This document shows positions 1 to 4,989 of a stretch of 5,201 nt of DNA, one piece after another. The notes below the pieces were generated by a model. That model made no database searches. It was not told the DNA's origin and saw only the letters and a list, made by a program, of their open reading frames with translations. Each line of letters begins with the position of its first letter. Positions within the stretch are counted from its first letter, which is position 1. Origin of the DNA: JBFWNZ01 sp050250795 (lineage in GTDB: Bacteria; Pseudomonadota; Alphaproteobacteria; UBA8366); the NCBI GenBank assembly GCA_050250795.1, contig JBFWNZ010000285.1, forward strand, positions 1 through 5,201. The letters are read 5' to 3'. A program made the position numbers and the translations under genes.

Positions 1-257
1 TTGGTCTCTGCAATCTCATAGGGAAAGATACCGCAGATTCCGACCCCGCGCCGGTGGACATGCATCATGATCCGGGTCGCCTCTTCCCGCCCCTTCGAAA
101 AGAACCGCTCCAGCACATGCACGACGAATTCCATCGGCGTGTAGTCGTCGTTCAGCATCAATACCTTGTACATCGACGGCTTTTTCGTCTTGGGCTTGGT
201 CTTGACGACCACCCCGGTATTGGTGCCGCCGACATGATTGTCGTCACGCTCGCTCAT
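1..257 (-). CDS. clpS: ATP-dependent Clp protease adaptor ClpS (partial, C-terminus outside the window)
   Basis: ClpS is a small cytoplasmic adaptor that binds the N-domain of ClpA and delivers proteins with N-terminal destabilising residues (N-end rule) to ClpAP. Eighty-five codons are visible from the ATG at 257, and the frame is still open at the left edge. Residues 1-27 are the variable, flexible N-terminal extension, ending in a Lys-rich stretch. The conserved core starts at about residue 28 (PSMYKVLMLNDDYTPMEFVV). The N-degron pocket residues are present: Asn36 and Asp37 of the NDDYTPMEF motif, gatekeeper Met42, and His68 in the MHVHRRG segment (equivalent to His66 of E. coli ClpS). The frame continues through CGIFPYEIAET, as in known ClpS proteins. 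This is a canonical ClpS with no missing key residue. About 20-25 residues should lie outside the window. clpA usually follows clpS, but that cannot be seen here. The ribosome-binding site is weak (GGCGGGGCG just before the ATG). Confidence 0.95.
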   Translation of the reverse strand, partial: MSERDDNHVGGTNTGVVVKTKPKTKKPSMYKVLMLNDDYTPMEFVVHVLERFFSKGREEATRIMMHVHRRGVGICGIFPYEIAET

Positions 258-289
258 CGCCCCGCCGTACAACTCCAGTCGTCGCGTCG

Positions 290-300
290 AGTATAATATT
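290..300. promoter_or_regulatory. Candidate bidirectional -10 block between clpS and the methyltransferase gene
   Basis: The 72-bp spacer between the divergent clpS and methyltransferase start codons is GC-rich except for one AT block. On the plus strand, 292-297 reads TATAAT, a perfect sigma-70 -10 hexamer about 33 bases before the ATG at 330. On the minus strand the same block reads TATACT (295-290) and TATTAT (298-293), each one mismatch from consensus and about 32-36 bases before the clpS ATG. Neither direction has a recognisable TTGACA-like -35 element at 16-18 bp. The call therefore rests on the -10 match, the position and the base-composition contrast. If both promoters are real, they overlap and RNA polymerase could serve only one direction at a time. 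Confidence 0.4.
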
Positions 301-316
301 GGATCGAAAGCGGCAC

Positions 317-324
317 GGGGAAGG
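317..324 (+). promoter_or_regulatory. Ribosome-binding site of the methyltransferase gene
   Basis: A purine-rich GGGGAAGG ends five bases before the ATG at 330. It is the reason for choosing this start over other in-frame possibilities. Confidence 0.6.
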
Positions 325-329
325 CCCGA

Positions 330-1097
330 ATGCTCGACGATCTCGACCGCCGCCTGCCGGCGGTCCAGCGGTTGGGGCTGCCGCCGGAGGCAGTTTACGG
401 GATGCGGACGCGCCAGCGCCCCACGGATATGGTGCGCTGCGGCAGCGTGTTCCAGTGCTGCATCTGCGGCGGCGGATACCACCGCTTCCTCCGCTTCGGA
501 CTGGACGGCCGCCGCAACGCCCGCTGCCCCCGCTGCGGCTCGTTGGAGCGGCACCGCTTTCTGTGGTGGCATGCCGAGCGCAAGGGGTATTTCGACCGGC
601 GCCAGCGCATCCTTCATGTCGCGCCCGAAGCCTGCATCCGCGCACATCTGGAGACGCGGCCGCAGCTCCGCTACACGGCCATCGACCGCTTCGACCCCGA
701 TGCCCCTCTGGCGATGGACCTGACACGGCTGGACTTCGCCGCCGGCCGGTTCGACCTGATCCTGTGCAGTCACGTCTTGGAGCATGTCGAGGACGACCGG
801 CGTGCCATCGCCGAGATGGCACGGGTCCTGCGCCCCGGCGGGCGGGCGCTGGTCATGGTGCCGATGGACCGCCGGCTGGCGCAGACGCAGGAGGATGCGT
901 CCGTGACCACCCCGGCCGGGCGGGCGGCCGCGTTCGGCCATCCCTATCATGTCCGCATCTGCGGCCGCGATTACGCCGACCGCATCGCGGCGGGCGGCTT
1001 CGCCGTCGCGACCGCGTCGAGCACGGCCCTCACCCCGCACCGGCGGCGCCGGTTGCGGATCAACCGGACCGTGCTGTTCGACTGTCTCCGCAAATAG
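330..1097 (+). CDS. Zinc-ribbon class I SAM-dependent methyltransferase
   Basis: This 255-residue protein is a predicted cytoplasmic SAM-dependent methyltransferase of unknown substrate. An N-terminal zinc-ribbon-like module has paired cysteines C43-x2-C46 and C66-x2-C69, with the second pair in RCPRCGSLERHRFLW, a signature of this subfamily. A Methyltransf_11-type Rossmann core follows. The usual GxGxG loop is replaced by ILHVAPE (residues 94-100), which characterises the zinc-ribbon subfamily. Next come an acidic MDLTRLDF segment (Asp130), FDLILCSHVLEHV (141-153, motif IV region) and RVLRPGG (165-171). A C-terminal TQEDASVT...FGHPYHVRICGRDY block (186-215) is also shared by relatives I know from sugar and lipopolysaccharide contexts. 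There is no signal peptide or membrane segment. It is divergent from clpS and convergent with the phasin gene, so it is probably transcribed alone. The fold is secure. The substrate is not known; a sugar or glycan intermediate is only a guess. Confidence 0.88.
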   Translation: MLDDLDRRLPAVQRLGLPPEAVYGMRTRQRPTDMVRCGSVFQCCICGGGYHRFLRFGLDGRRNARCPRCGSLERHRFLWWHAERKGYFDRRQRILHVAPEACIRAHLETRPQLRYTAIDRFDPDAPLAMDLTRLDFAAGRFDLILCSHVLEHVEDDRRAIAEMARVLRPGGRALVMVPMDRRLAQTQEDASVTTPAGRAAAFGHPYHVRICGRDYADRIAAGGFAVATASSTALTPHRRRRLRINRTVLFDCLRK

Positions 1098-1099
1098 AA

Positions 1100-1125
1100 A
1101 CGGCCCCGTCCTGCGACGGGGCCGT
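1100..1125. terminator. Bidirectional intrinsic terminator between the convergent methyltransferase and phasin genes
   Basis: A perfect 11-bp stem (ACGGCCCCGTC at 1100-1110 pairing with GACGGGGCCGT at 1115-1125) closes a four-base loop, CTGC. It starts two bases after the methyltransferase stop codon and lies 22 bases after the phasin stop codon. On the minus strand the stem is followed by TTTCTATTTG, a reasonable U-rich tract, so termination of phasin mRNA is well supported. On the plus strand the following GTATTCAT is a poorer tract, so termination of the methyltransferase message may be less efficient. Both flanking genes read into the hairpin, as expected for a shared terminator. Confidence 0.85.
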
Positions 1126-1147
1126 GTATTCATGCCCGCGACCGGGT

Positions 1148-2059
1148 TCAGGCGGCCGCAGAGACCTTGAAGACGCGCTCCATGGTCTTGTTGAACTGCG
1201 TCTGGATCGGCTGGATCGCCTCGTTCGCGACCTTCACCGTCATCTCGTTGAGCTTCGTGCCTTCCGCGACGAGGGTGTCGAAGCTGGAGCGGGCATAACC
1301 GCTCTGGAGATCGACGACTTCCTTCAGCGTCTTCGCGGACATCATGCTCTTCGCCGCTTCGGCACTGGCTTCCGCCGAGGCCTGGGCGAACTTGAAGTAT
1401 TCCTTGCCGATATCCTCGTAGCCCTTCACCAGGACGTTGCTCGCCTTCATGAAGGCGTCGAGGGTGGCCTGGTTGAGCGCGGTGAACTCGTCATATCCCT
1501 TCATCATGGCGGGGATCGCCTTTTCGAACTGCTGCATGGCTGGGATCGCCTTCTCAATCTTCTGCTGCTTGATTGCGGGGGAGGTCTGCTTCGGCGTCTT
1601 GGCCGCAACCGGCGCGGCCTTCGTTACCGGCGCCTTGGCGGGCGTGGGCGCCGGAATGGGAGCGGAAATCGGGGCCTTCGCCGCAACCGGCACGGCGGCT
1701 GCTGGGGCTGGGGCCGGCGTCGCCACTGCGGCAGGAGCCGGGGCGGGGGTCGGGGCCGGCTTCGCTACTGCGGCAGGAGCCGGGGCGGCCGTCGGCGCGG
1801 CGGGCTTGGCGGGTGCCGGGCTCGGCGCGGGCGCCGCCGGTTTCGCGACTGCAACAACAGGCTTCGCGGCAACCGGTGCGGGTTTCGCCGTGACCGTGGC
1901 AGGCTTTGCGGCAGCAATGGAAGCCTTTGCCGCCGCGGGCTGAGCCGCCGCCGGTTTCGCCGGCGCGGCCGGGACAGCCGGTGCCGTCGCCTTCACGGCG
2001 GCATCCTTCGCCGGCGCAGCTTTCGCTTCGGGCTTGGGAGTCGGCGTCTTGCTGTTCAT
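1148..2059 (-). CDS. Phasin family protein (PHA granule-associated) with a long Ala/Pro/Lys-rich N-terminus
   Basis: Phasins coat cytoplasmic polyhydroxyalkanoate granules and control their number and size. The protein has 303 residues. Residues 1 to about 160 are a low-complexity Ala/Pro/Lys region resembling the PAKKA-type tails of some phasins and H1-like proteins. Residues 165-296 form an amphipathic helical Phasin_2-type domain, with recognisable GYDEFTALNQATLDAFMKAS, YEDIGKEYFKFAQ, SAKTLKEVVDLQSGYARSSFD and EAIQPI segments. There is no signal peptide. Two local duplications are visible: a 14-residue unit repeated at 89-116, and EKAIPAM repeated at 169-175 and 179-185. The ATG at 2059 is chosen because AAAGGA (2074-2069) stands nine bases upstream. 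The frame stays open upstream to an ATG at 2263, but that extension would contain the promoter and does not look like phasin. It is divergent from the carboxypeptidase gene, has its own promoter and is probably monocistronic. The family is secure. Binding to PHA is inferred from it, and no PHA synthase is in view. Confidence 0.92.
   Translation of the reverse strand: MNSKTPTPKPEAKAAPAKDAAVKATAPAVPAAPAKPAAAQPAAAKASIAAAKPATVTAKPAPVAAKPVVAVAKPAAPAPSPAPAKPAAPTAAPAPAAVAKPAPTPAPAPAAVATPAPAPAAAVPVAAKAPISAPIPAPTPAKAPVTKAAPVAAKTPKQTSPAIKQQKIEKAIPAMQQFEKAIPAMMKGYDEFTALNQATLDAFMKASNVLVKGYEDIGKEYFKFAQASAEASAEAAKSMMSAKTLKEVVDLQSGYARSSFDTLVAEGTKLNEMTVKVANEAIQPIQTQFNKTMERVFKVSAAA
1505..1564 (-). repeat. 30-bp in-frame direct duplication in the phasin gene (EKAIPAM twice)
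   Basis: CATGGC plus GGGATCGCCTT recurs 30 bp apart, with first copies at 1505 and 1535. It encodes EKAIPAM at phasin residues 169-175 and 179-185. The copies differ at a few, mostly silent, positions, so the duplication is not recent. It lies at the junction between the low-complexity region and the helical phasin domain. Confidence 0.7.
1711..1794 (-). repeat. Two tandem 42-bp units encoding a 14-residue Ala/Pro repeat
   Basis: Units at 1711-1752 and 1753-1794 differ at only about four of 42 positions. They share an identical 22-bp core at 1725-1746 and 1767-1788. Translated on the minus strand they give PTAAPAPAAVAKPA followed by PTPAPAPAAVATPA (phasin residues 89-116). The period is a multiple of three, so copy-number change would lengthen or shorten the N-terminal tail without a frameshift. 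Confidence 0.8.
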
Positions 2060-2068
2060 CTGGTGCAG

Positions 2069-2074
2069 TCCTTT
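2069..2074 (-). promoter_or_regulatory. Shine-Dalgarno site of the phasin gene
   Basis: On the minus strand AAAGGA lies nine bases before the ATG at 2059. It decides the phasin start in favour of the 303-residue product over the longer open frame. Confidence 0.7.
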
Positions 2075-2111
2075 GCTGACTGCCGTGCCGGAACCGCCGG
2101 CACGGTGTATG

Positions 2112-2122
2112 CTGCATTGCAA
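2112..2122. promoter_or_regulatory. Putative PhaR-type operator near the phasin transcription start
   Basis: CTGCATTGCAA is one base from CTGC-N3-GCAG, the kind of TGC-rich dyad reported for the PHA-responsive repressor PhaR in Rhodobacter and Paracoccus. It lies just downstream of the predicted phasin -10 element, around +3 to +13, where a bound repressor would block transcription. It shares the core TGCNNTGCA with a second element at 2172-2180. The match is seen directly; the identity of the regulator is inferred. Confidence 0.45.
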
Positions 2123-2131
2123 CATAAGCCG

Positions 2132-2160
2132 AATATGGTCGTGGGGCCCGCACCCGTCAA
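2132..2160 (-). promoter_or_regulatory. Sigma-70-like promoter of the phasin gene
   Basis: On the minus strand, TTGACG (2160-2155, five of six consensus bases) is followed after exactly 17 bp by CATATT (2137-2132, four of six). Transcription would start near 2125, leaving a leader of about 65 bases before the phasin ATG. It is the best promoter match in the window and is flanked on both sides by dyad elements. Confidence 0.6.
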
Positions 2161-2191
2161 GCGGAAATTTGTGCGGTGCACAATTTTCCGC
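2161..2191. repeat. 14-bp inverted repeat directly upstream of the phasin -35 element
   Basis: GCGGAAATTTGTGC (2161-2174) and GCACAATTTTCCGC (2178-2191) are inverted copies with one mismatch, separated by GGT. The centre contains GTGC-GGT-GCAC, whose core TGCNNTGCA matches the element at 2112-2122. The dyad abuts the phasin -35 hexamer, so a protein bound here could contact or exclude RNA polymerase. As RNA it could form a hairpin, but no transcript is expected to end here, and a U-tract is lacking on either side. I read it as a DNA operator. Confidence 0.55.
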
Positions 2192-2256
2192 TGCGCCGCC
2201 GAATCGGGCCGTTTCCCGTCTCTGCCGAGTTTTCCATCCGGCCGGTGTCGATTTCG

Positions 2257-2285
2257 TAGACATCGCGGGGCCGTTTTATTACAGT
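2257..2285 (+). promoter_or_regulatory. Candidate promoter of the D,D-carboxypeptidase gene
   Basis: TAGACA (2257-2262, five of six -35 consensus bases) is separated by 17 bp from TACAGT (2280-2285, four of six -10 bases). The predicted start near 2292 gives a leader of about 76 bases to the ATG at 2368. The perfect 13-bp dyad GCACGATTCGTGC (2300-2312) would lie at about +9 to +21, an operator-like position. It is moderately supported, by pattern alone. Confidence 0.4.
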
Positions 2286-2367
2286 AGCCTCTAACTACGG
2301 CACGATTCGTGCATATTGGGTGGCATTGGCAATCTCGCATGAAGTCGTACGGGGGCGGTTTCAAGTA

Positions 2368-3558
2368 ATGGTCAGGGCAGGCATTCGGCGATTGGCAACG
2401 GTTACTGCCGTTGCAGCGATTTTCCTTGTGGCGAACAATGCAGCGGCGCTGGCGCGCGCGGCCTCGCTGGTGATGGACGCCGACAGCGGCAAGGTCATCG
2501 ACGCGGTCAACCCCGATGTCCGGAACTATCCGGCGTCGCTGACCAAGATGATGACCCTGTATCTGCTGTTCGACGCACTGAAGTCCGGCCGCATGACCGA
2601 GAACCAGCGGCTGACCGCCTCTGCCCATGCCGTCGGCATGCCGCCTTCGAAGCTGGGCCTCAAGGCCGGCGACACCATCACCGTCCGCGAGGCGATGCTG
2701 GCGCTGATCACCAAGTCGGCGAACGACGCGGCGGTGGTGCTGGCCGAAGCGATGGGCGGGACCGAGGCGAATTTCGCGCGCCAGATGACCGAGCGCGCGC
2801 ATCGCTTGGGCATGCGCCGCACCACGTTCCGCAACGCCTCGGGTCTGCCGAACAACGGGCAGATGTCGACCGCGCGCGACATGGCCACGCTGGCCCAGCA
2901 CCTGATCAAGGACTTTCCGAAATACTACAAGAATTTCTCGACCGCCGAGTTCACCTATGACGGCCGCGTCTTCCGCAACCACAACGCGCTGCTTGAGAAC
3001 TACCCCGGCGCGGACGGCCTGAAGACCGGCTACATCCGGGCATCGGGCTACAATCTCGTCTCCTCCGCCGAGCGCGACGGACGGCGCCTGATCGGCGTGG
3101 TCTTCGGCGGGCAGTCGCCGCGCAATCGCGACCGCCAGATGATCGCCCTGCTCGACCGTGGCTTTGCCACCCGGCCGGGCAAGGCTGCACCGCTGATCGC
3201 CGTTACCGAACCGGAGGAAGCGGTTGTGCCGGCCAGCGCGGTTGCCGCCGTGGCCGCCAGCGAGGGCGAAGCGGCGATGGCCGATGGCCGCTGGGCAATC
3301 CAGGTCGGCGCCTTCTCGCGCGCCGCGAACGCCAAGGACGCCGCCCATGCGGCGTCGGCGCGCCTGGGCGGTGCCGCGAAGGACACGTTGATTGCCGTCG
3401 TTCCGTCCACGAGCGCGAAGACGCGCCTGTACCGCGCCCGGCTGACCGGCATGAGCGAAGACGCCGCGAGGCAGGCCTGCCGCACGCTGAAAAGCAAGCG
3501 CGTCGATTGCCTGCCCATCGCCCCCGGCAGCGAACCGCTGGCCGAAGGCAGCAATTGA
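2368..3558 (+). CDS. Secreted D-alanyl-D-alanine carboxypeptidase (peptidase S11, PBP5/6 type) with C-terminal SPOR domain
   Basis: This low-molecular-mass penicillin-binding protein removes the terminal D-Ala of peptidoglycan pentapeptides in the periplasm. The product has 396 residues. Residues 1-31 are a Sec signal peptide (MVRAGIRR, a hydrophobic core, and ALARA before the predicted cleavage between 31 and 32). All three catalytic motifs of the S11 family are present: SLTK (Ser57 nucleophile, Lys60), SAN (117-119) and KTG (219-221, within GADGLKTGYIRASGYNL). The catalytic domain ends near 270. A linker of about 35 residues leads to a SPOR domain (about 307-385, starting GRWAIQVGAFSRA), with Cys371 and Cys381 able to form a disulphide. 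The usual PBP5 C-terminal beta domain and amphipathic membrane anchor are absent. The ATG at 2368 is preferred over an in-frame GTG at 2320 because it starts a clean signal peptide and has a GGGGGCGG tract about ten bases upstream. It is divergent from the phasin gene and convergent with the sugar operon. Confidence 0.95.
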   Translation: MVRAGIRRLATVTAVAAIFLVANNAAALARAASLVMDADSGKVIDAVNPDVRNYPASLTKMMTLYLLFDALKSGRMTENQRLTASAHAVGMPPSKLGLKAGDTITVREAMLALITKSANDAAVVLAEAMGGTEANFARQMTERAHRLGMRRTTFRNASGLPNNGQMSTARDMATLAQHLIKDFPKYYKNFSTAEFTYDGRVFRNHNALLENYPGADGLKTGYIRASGYNLVSSAERDGRRLIGVVFGGQSPRNRDRQMIALLDRGFATRPGKAAPLIAVTEPEEAVVPASAVAAVAASEGEAAMADGRWAIQVGAFSRAANAKDAAHAASARLGGAAKDTLIAVVPSTSAKTRLYRARLTGMSEDAARQACRTLKSKRVDCLPIAPGSEPLAEGSN

Positions 3559-3592
3559 CCGGCAGAGATTGCCTGTCTGACGGGCGAACCGC

Positions 3593-4978
3593 CTAGAACG
3601 CGGGCAGTTCGACCCCGCTGGCCGCAAGCTGTGCGGTCAGCATCGCCCGCAGTCTGTCGATCCCGGCCGCATCCCCCGCTTCGCACCGCGCGACCAGCAC
3701 GGCCTGGGTATTCGATGCCCGCAGCAGCCACCATCCATCCGCCGTCCGGACCCGCGCGCCATCGACGTCGATGACATCGGCGCCTTCGGCTTTCAGGCGC
3801 GCCAGGACCTCGGCCACGATGGCGAACTTGCGCTCCTCCGGCACGGCAAAGCGCACCTCGGGCGTGTTGACCACGCTGGGCAGGGCATCGCGCAGTTCGG
3901 CAAGCGACCGGCCCGACCGCACCAGGATGTCCAGCAGGCGCACCGCGGCATACAGCGCGTCGTCGAACCCGTAATAGCGGTCGCCATAGAAGATGTGCCC
4001 GCTCATTTCGCCGGCCAGCGGCGCGTCCAGGTCCGCCATCCGCGACTTGATGATCGAATGGCCGGTCGGCGCCATGACGGGGTTGCCGCCGTTGCGTGCG
4101 ATCTCGTCGAACAGCACCTGGCTCGCCTTCACATCGGCGATGATGGTGGCACCCGGACGGCGCTTCAGCAGGTCCGCCGACAGGATGGCCAGCAGCTGGT
4201 CGCCCCACAGGATGCGGCCCTGCCCGTCGACCACACCGATCCGGTCGCCGTCGCCGTCGAAGGCGATGCCCAGCGCGCAGCCCTGCCCGATCACCGCCTC
4301 CTGAAGCTGCTCCAGGTTCTCGGGCACGGTCGGGTCGGGGTGATGCGACGGAAAGGTCCCGTCGACCTCGGCATTCAGCAGCACATGCTCGCCGGGCAGG
4401 CGCGCGGCCAGCGCCGCCATGGCCGGACCCATCGCGCCGTTGCCGGCGTCCCAGGCCACCTTGAGGCCCGCCGTCTCGCGGTAATCCACCAGCAGCCGCG
4501 TGACATAGGTTCCCAGGATGTCGACATCGACGGCCTTGCCCTTGCCGGACACCCAGGCGCCCTTGCCGGCGCGCACGCCGAAATCCTTGATGGCCTTGCC
4601 CCAGAAGGGCTTGTTGCCGACCACCATCTTGAAGCCGTTATGGTCGGGCGGATTGTGCGAGCCCGTCACCATAAGGCCGCCATCCATGCCCAGCAGCCGG
4701 GCGGCGAAATAGACCGCCGGCGTCGGAACGAGGCCGAGCCGCAGCACCGCGATCCCGGCTTCGAGGAAGCCTGCCGTCACCTGCTCCGCCATCTCGGGCG
4801 AGCTCAGCCGGCCGTCATAGCCGACGCACACGGCCGTGCCGCCCGCATCGGACACCACGCTGCCCAGCGTGCGGCCCACCGCCCGCGCATCCGCCGGAAA
4901 CAAGGTTTGCCCGACCACGCCGCGGATGTCGTACTCGCGCAGGATCGAGGGATGGAACTGATGCCCCGTGCCGGTCAT
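3593..4978 (-). CDS. pgmG: Phosphoglucomutase/phosphomannomutase (AlgC/PgmG type)
   Basis: This cytoplasmic enzyme interconverts glucose-6-P and glucose-1-P, and mannose-6-P and mannose-1-P, feeding UDP-glucose and GDP-mannose synthesis. The product has 461 residues and matches the length and motif spacing of bifunctional AlgC-type PMM/PGM: VTGSHNPPDHNGFK with phosphoserine Ser107, metal loop DGDGDR (Asp241, Asp243, Asp245), sugar-binding GEMSGH (323-328) and phosphate-binding RASNTQ (420-425). All four alpha-D-phosphohexomutase domains appear complete. Two starts are possible. The ATG at 4993 overlaps the ugd stop as ATGA but has no ribosome-binding site. The ATG at 4978 has GGAGGG four bases upstream and gives a normal N-terminus (MTGTGHQFHPSILREYDIRG), so I use it. 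The gene follows ugd and is probably translationally coupled to it. No convincing terminator is visible in the 34 bp before the oppositely oriented carboxypeptidase gene. Dual sugar specificity is inferred from the family. Confidence 0.96.
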   Translation of the reverse strand: MTGTGHQFHPSILREYDIRGVVGQTLFPADARAVGRTLGSVVSDAGGTAVCVGYDGRLSSPEMAEQVTAGFLEAGIAVLRLGLVPTPAVYFAARLLGMDGGLMVTGSHNPPDHNGFKMVVGNKPFWGKAIKDFGVRAGKGAWVSGKGKAVDVDILGTYVTRLLVDYRETAGLKVAWDAGNGAMGPAMAALAARLPGEHVLLNAEVDGTFPSHHPDPTVPENLEQLQEAVIGQGCALGIAFDGDGDRIGVVDGQGRILWGDQLLAILSADLLKRRPGATIIADVKASQVLFDEIARNGGNPVMAPTGHSIIKSRMADLDAPLAGEMSGHIFYGDRYYGFDDALYAAVRLLDILVRSGRSLAELRDALPSVVNTPEVRFAVPEERKFAIVAEVLARLKAEGADVIDVDGARVRTADGWWLLRASNTQAVLVARCEAGDAAGIDRLRAMLTAQLAASGVELPAF

Positions 4979-4982
4979 CCGG

Positions 4983-4988
4983 CCCTCC
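4983..4988 (-). promoter_or_regulatory. Shine-Dalgarno site inside the ugd/pgmG junction
   Basis: On the minus strand GGAGGG stands four bases before the ATG at 4978 and inside the codons that would follow the ATG at 4993. It favours the shorter pgmG product and places the binding site next to the ugd stop codon (4992-4990), a layout typical of translational coupling. Confidence 0.6.
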
Positions 4989-4989
4989 G

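Noticed and set aside
1437..1943. Plus-strand Gly/Ala-rich frame resembling a hydrophobic repeat protein
   Set aside because: It is simply the complement of the Ala/Pro-rich phasin tail; the repeats come from the 42-bp units and similar codons.
2060..2263. N-terminal extension of the phasin to an ATG at 2263
   Set aside because: The added 68 residues would cover the phasin promoter and Shine-Dalgarno and bear no phasin-like features.
299..2287. Plus-strand open frame of 662 codons across the methyltransferase, the terminator and the phasin gene
   Set aside because: It overlaps the real methyltransferase in another frame, passes through the intrinsic terminator and reads the phasin gene backwards. 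The Arg/Gly-rich translation is an artefact of GC-rich repeats.
2320..2367. GTG at 2320 as the start of the carboxypeptidase
   Set aside because: It lacks a nearby Shine-Dalgarno and would put 16 residues in front of an otherwise complete signal peptide; the ATG at 2368 explains the sequence better.
3559..3592. Possible terminator between the convergent carboxypeptidase and pgmG genes
   Set aside because: The best hairpin (GCCTG at 3571-3575 with CGGGC at 3581-3585) has only five pairs including one G-U, and neither strand has a U-tract.
2056..3627. Long minus-strand open frame (523 codons) antisense to the carboxypeptidase gene
   Set aside because: The plus strand carries an unmistakable S11 peptidase with all catalytic motifs. 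The antisense frame has no family resemblance, is Arg/Gly/His-rich as expected for the complement of GC-rich codons, and ends inside phasin leader DNA.
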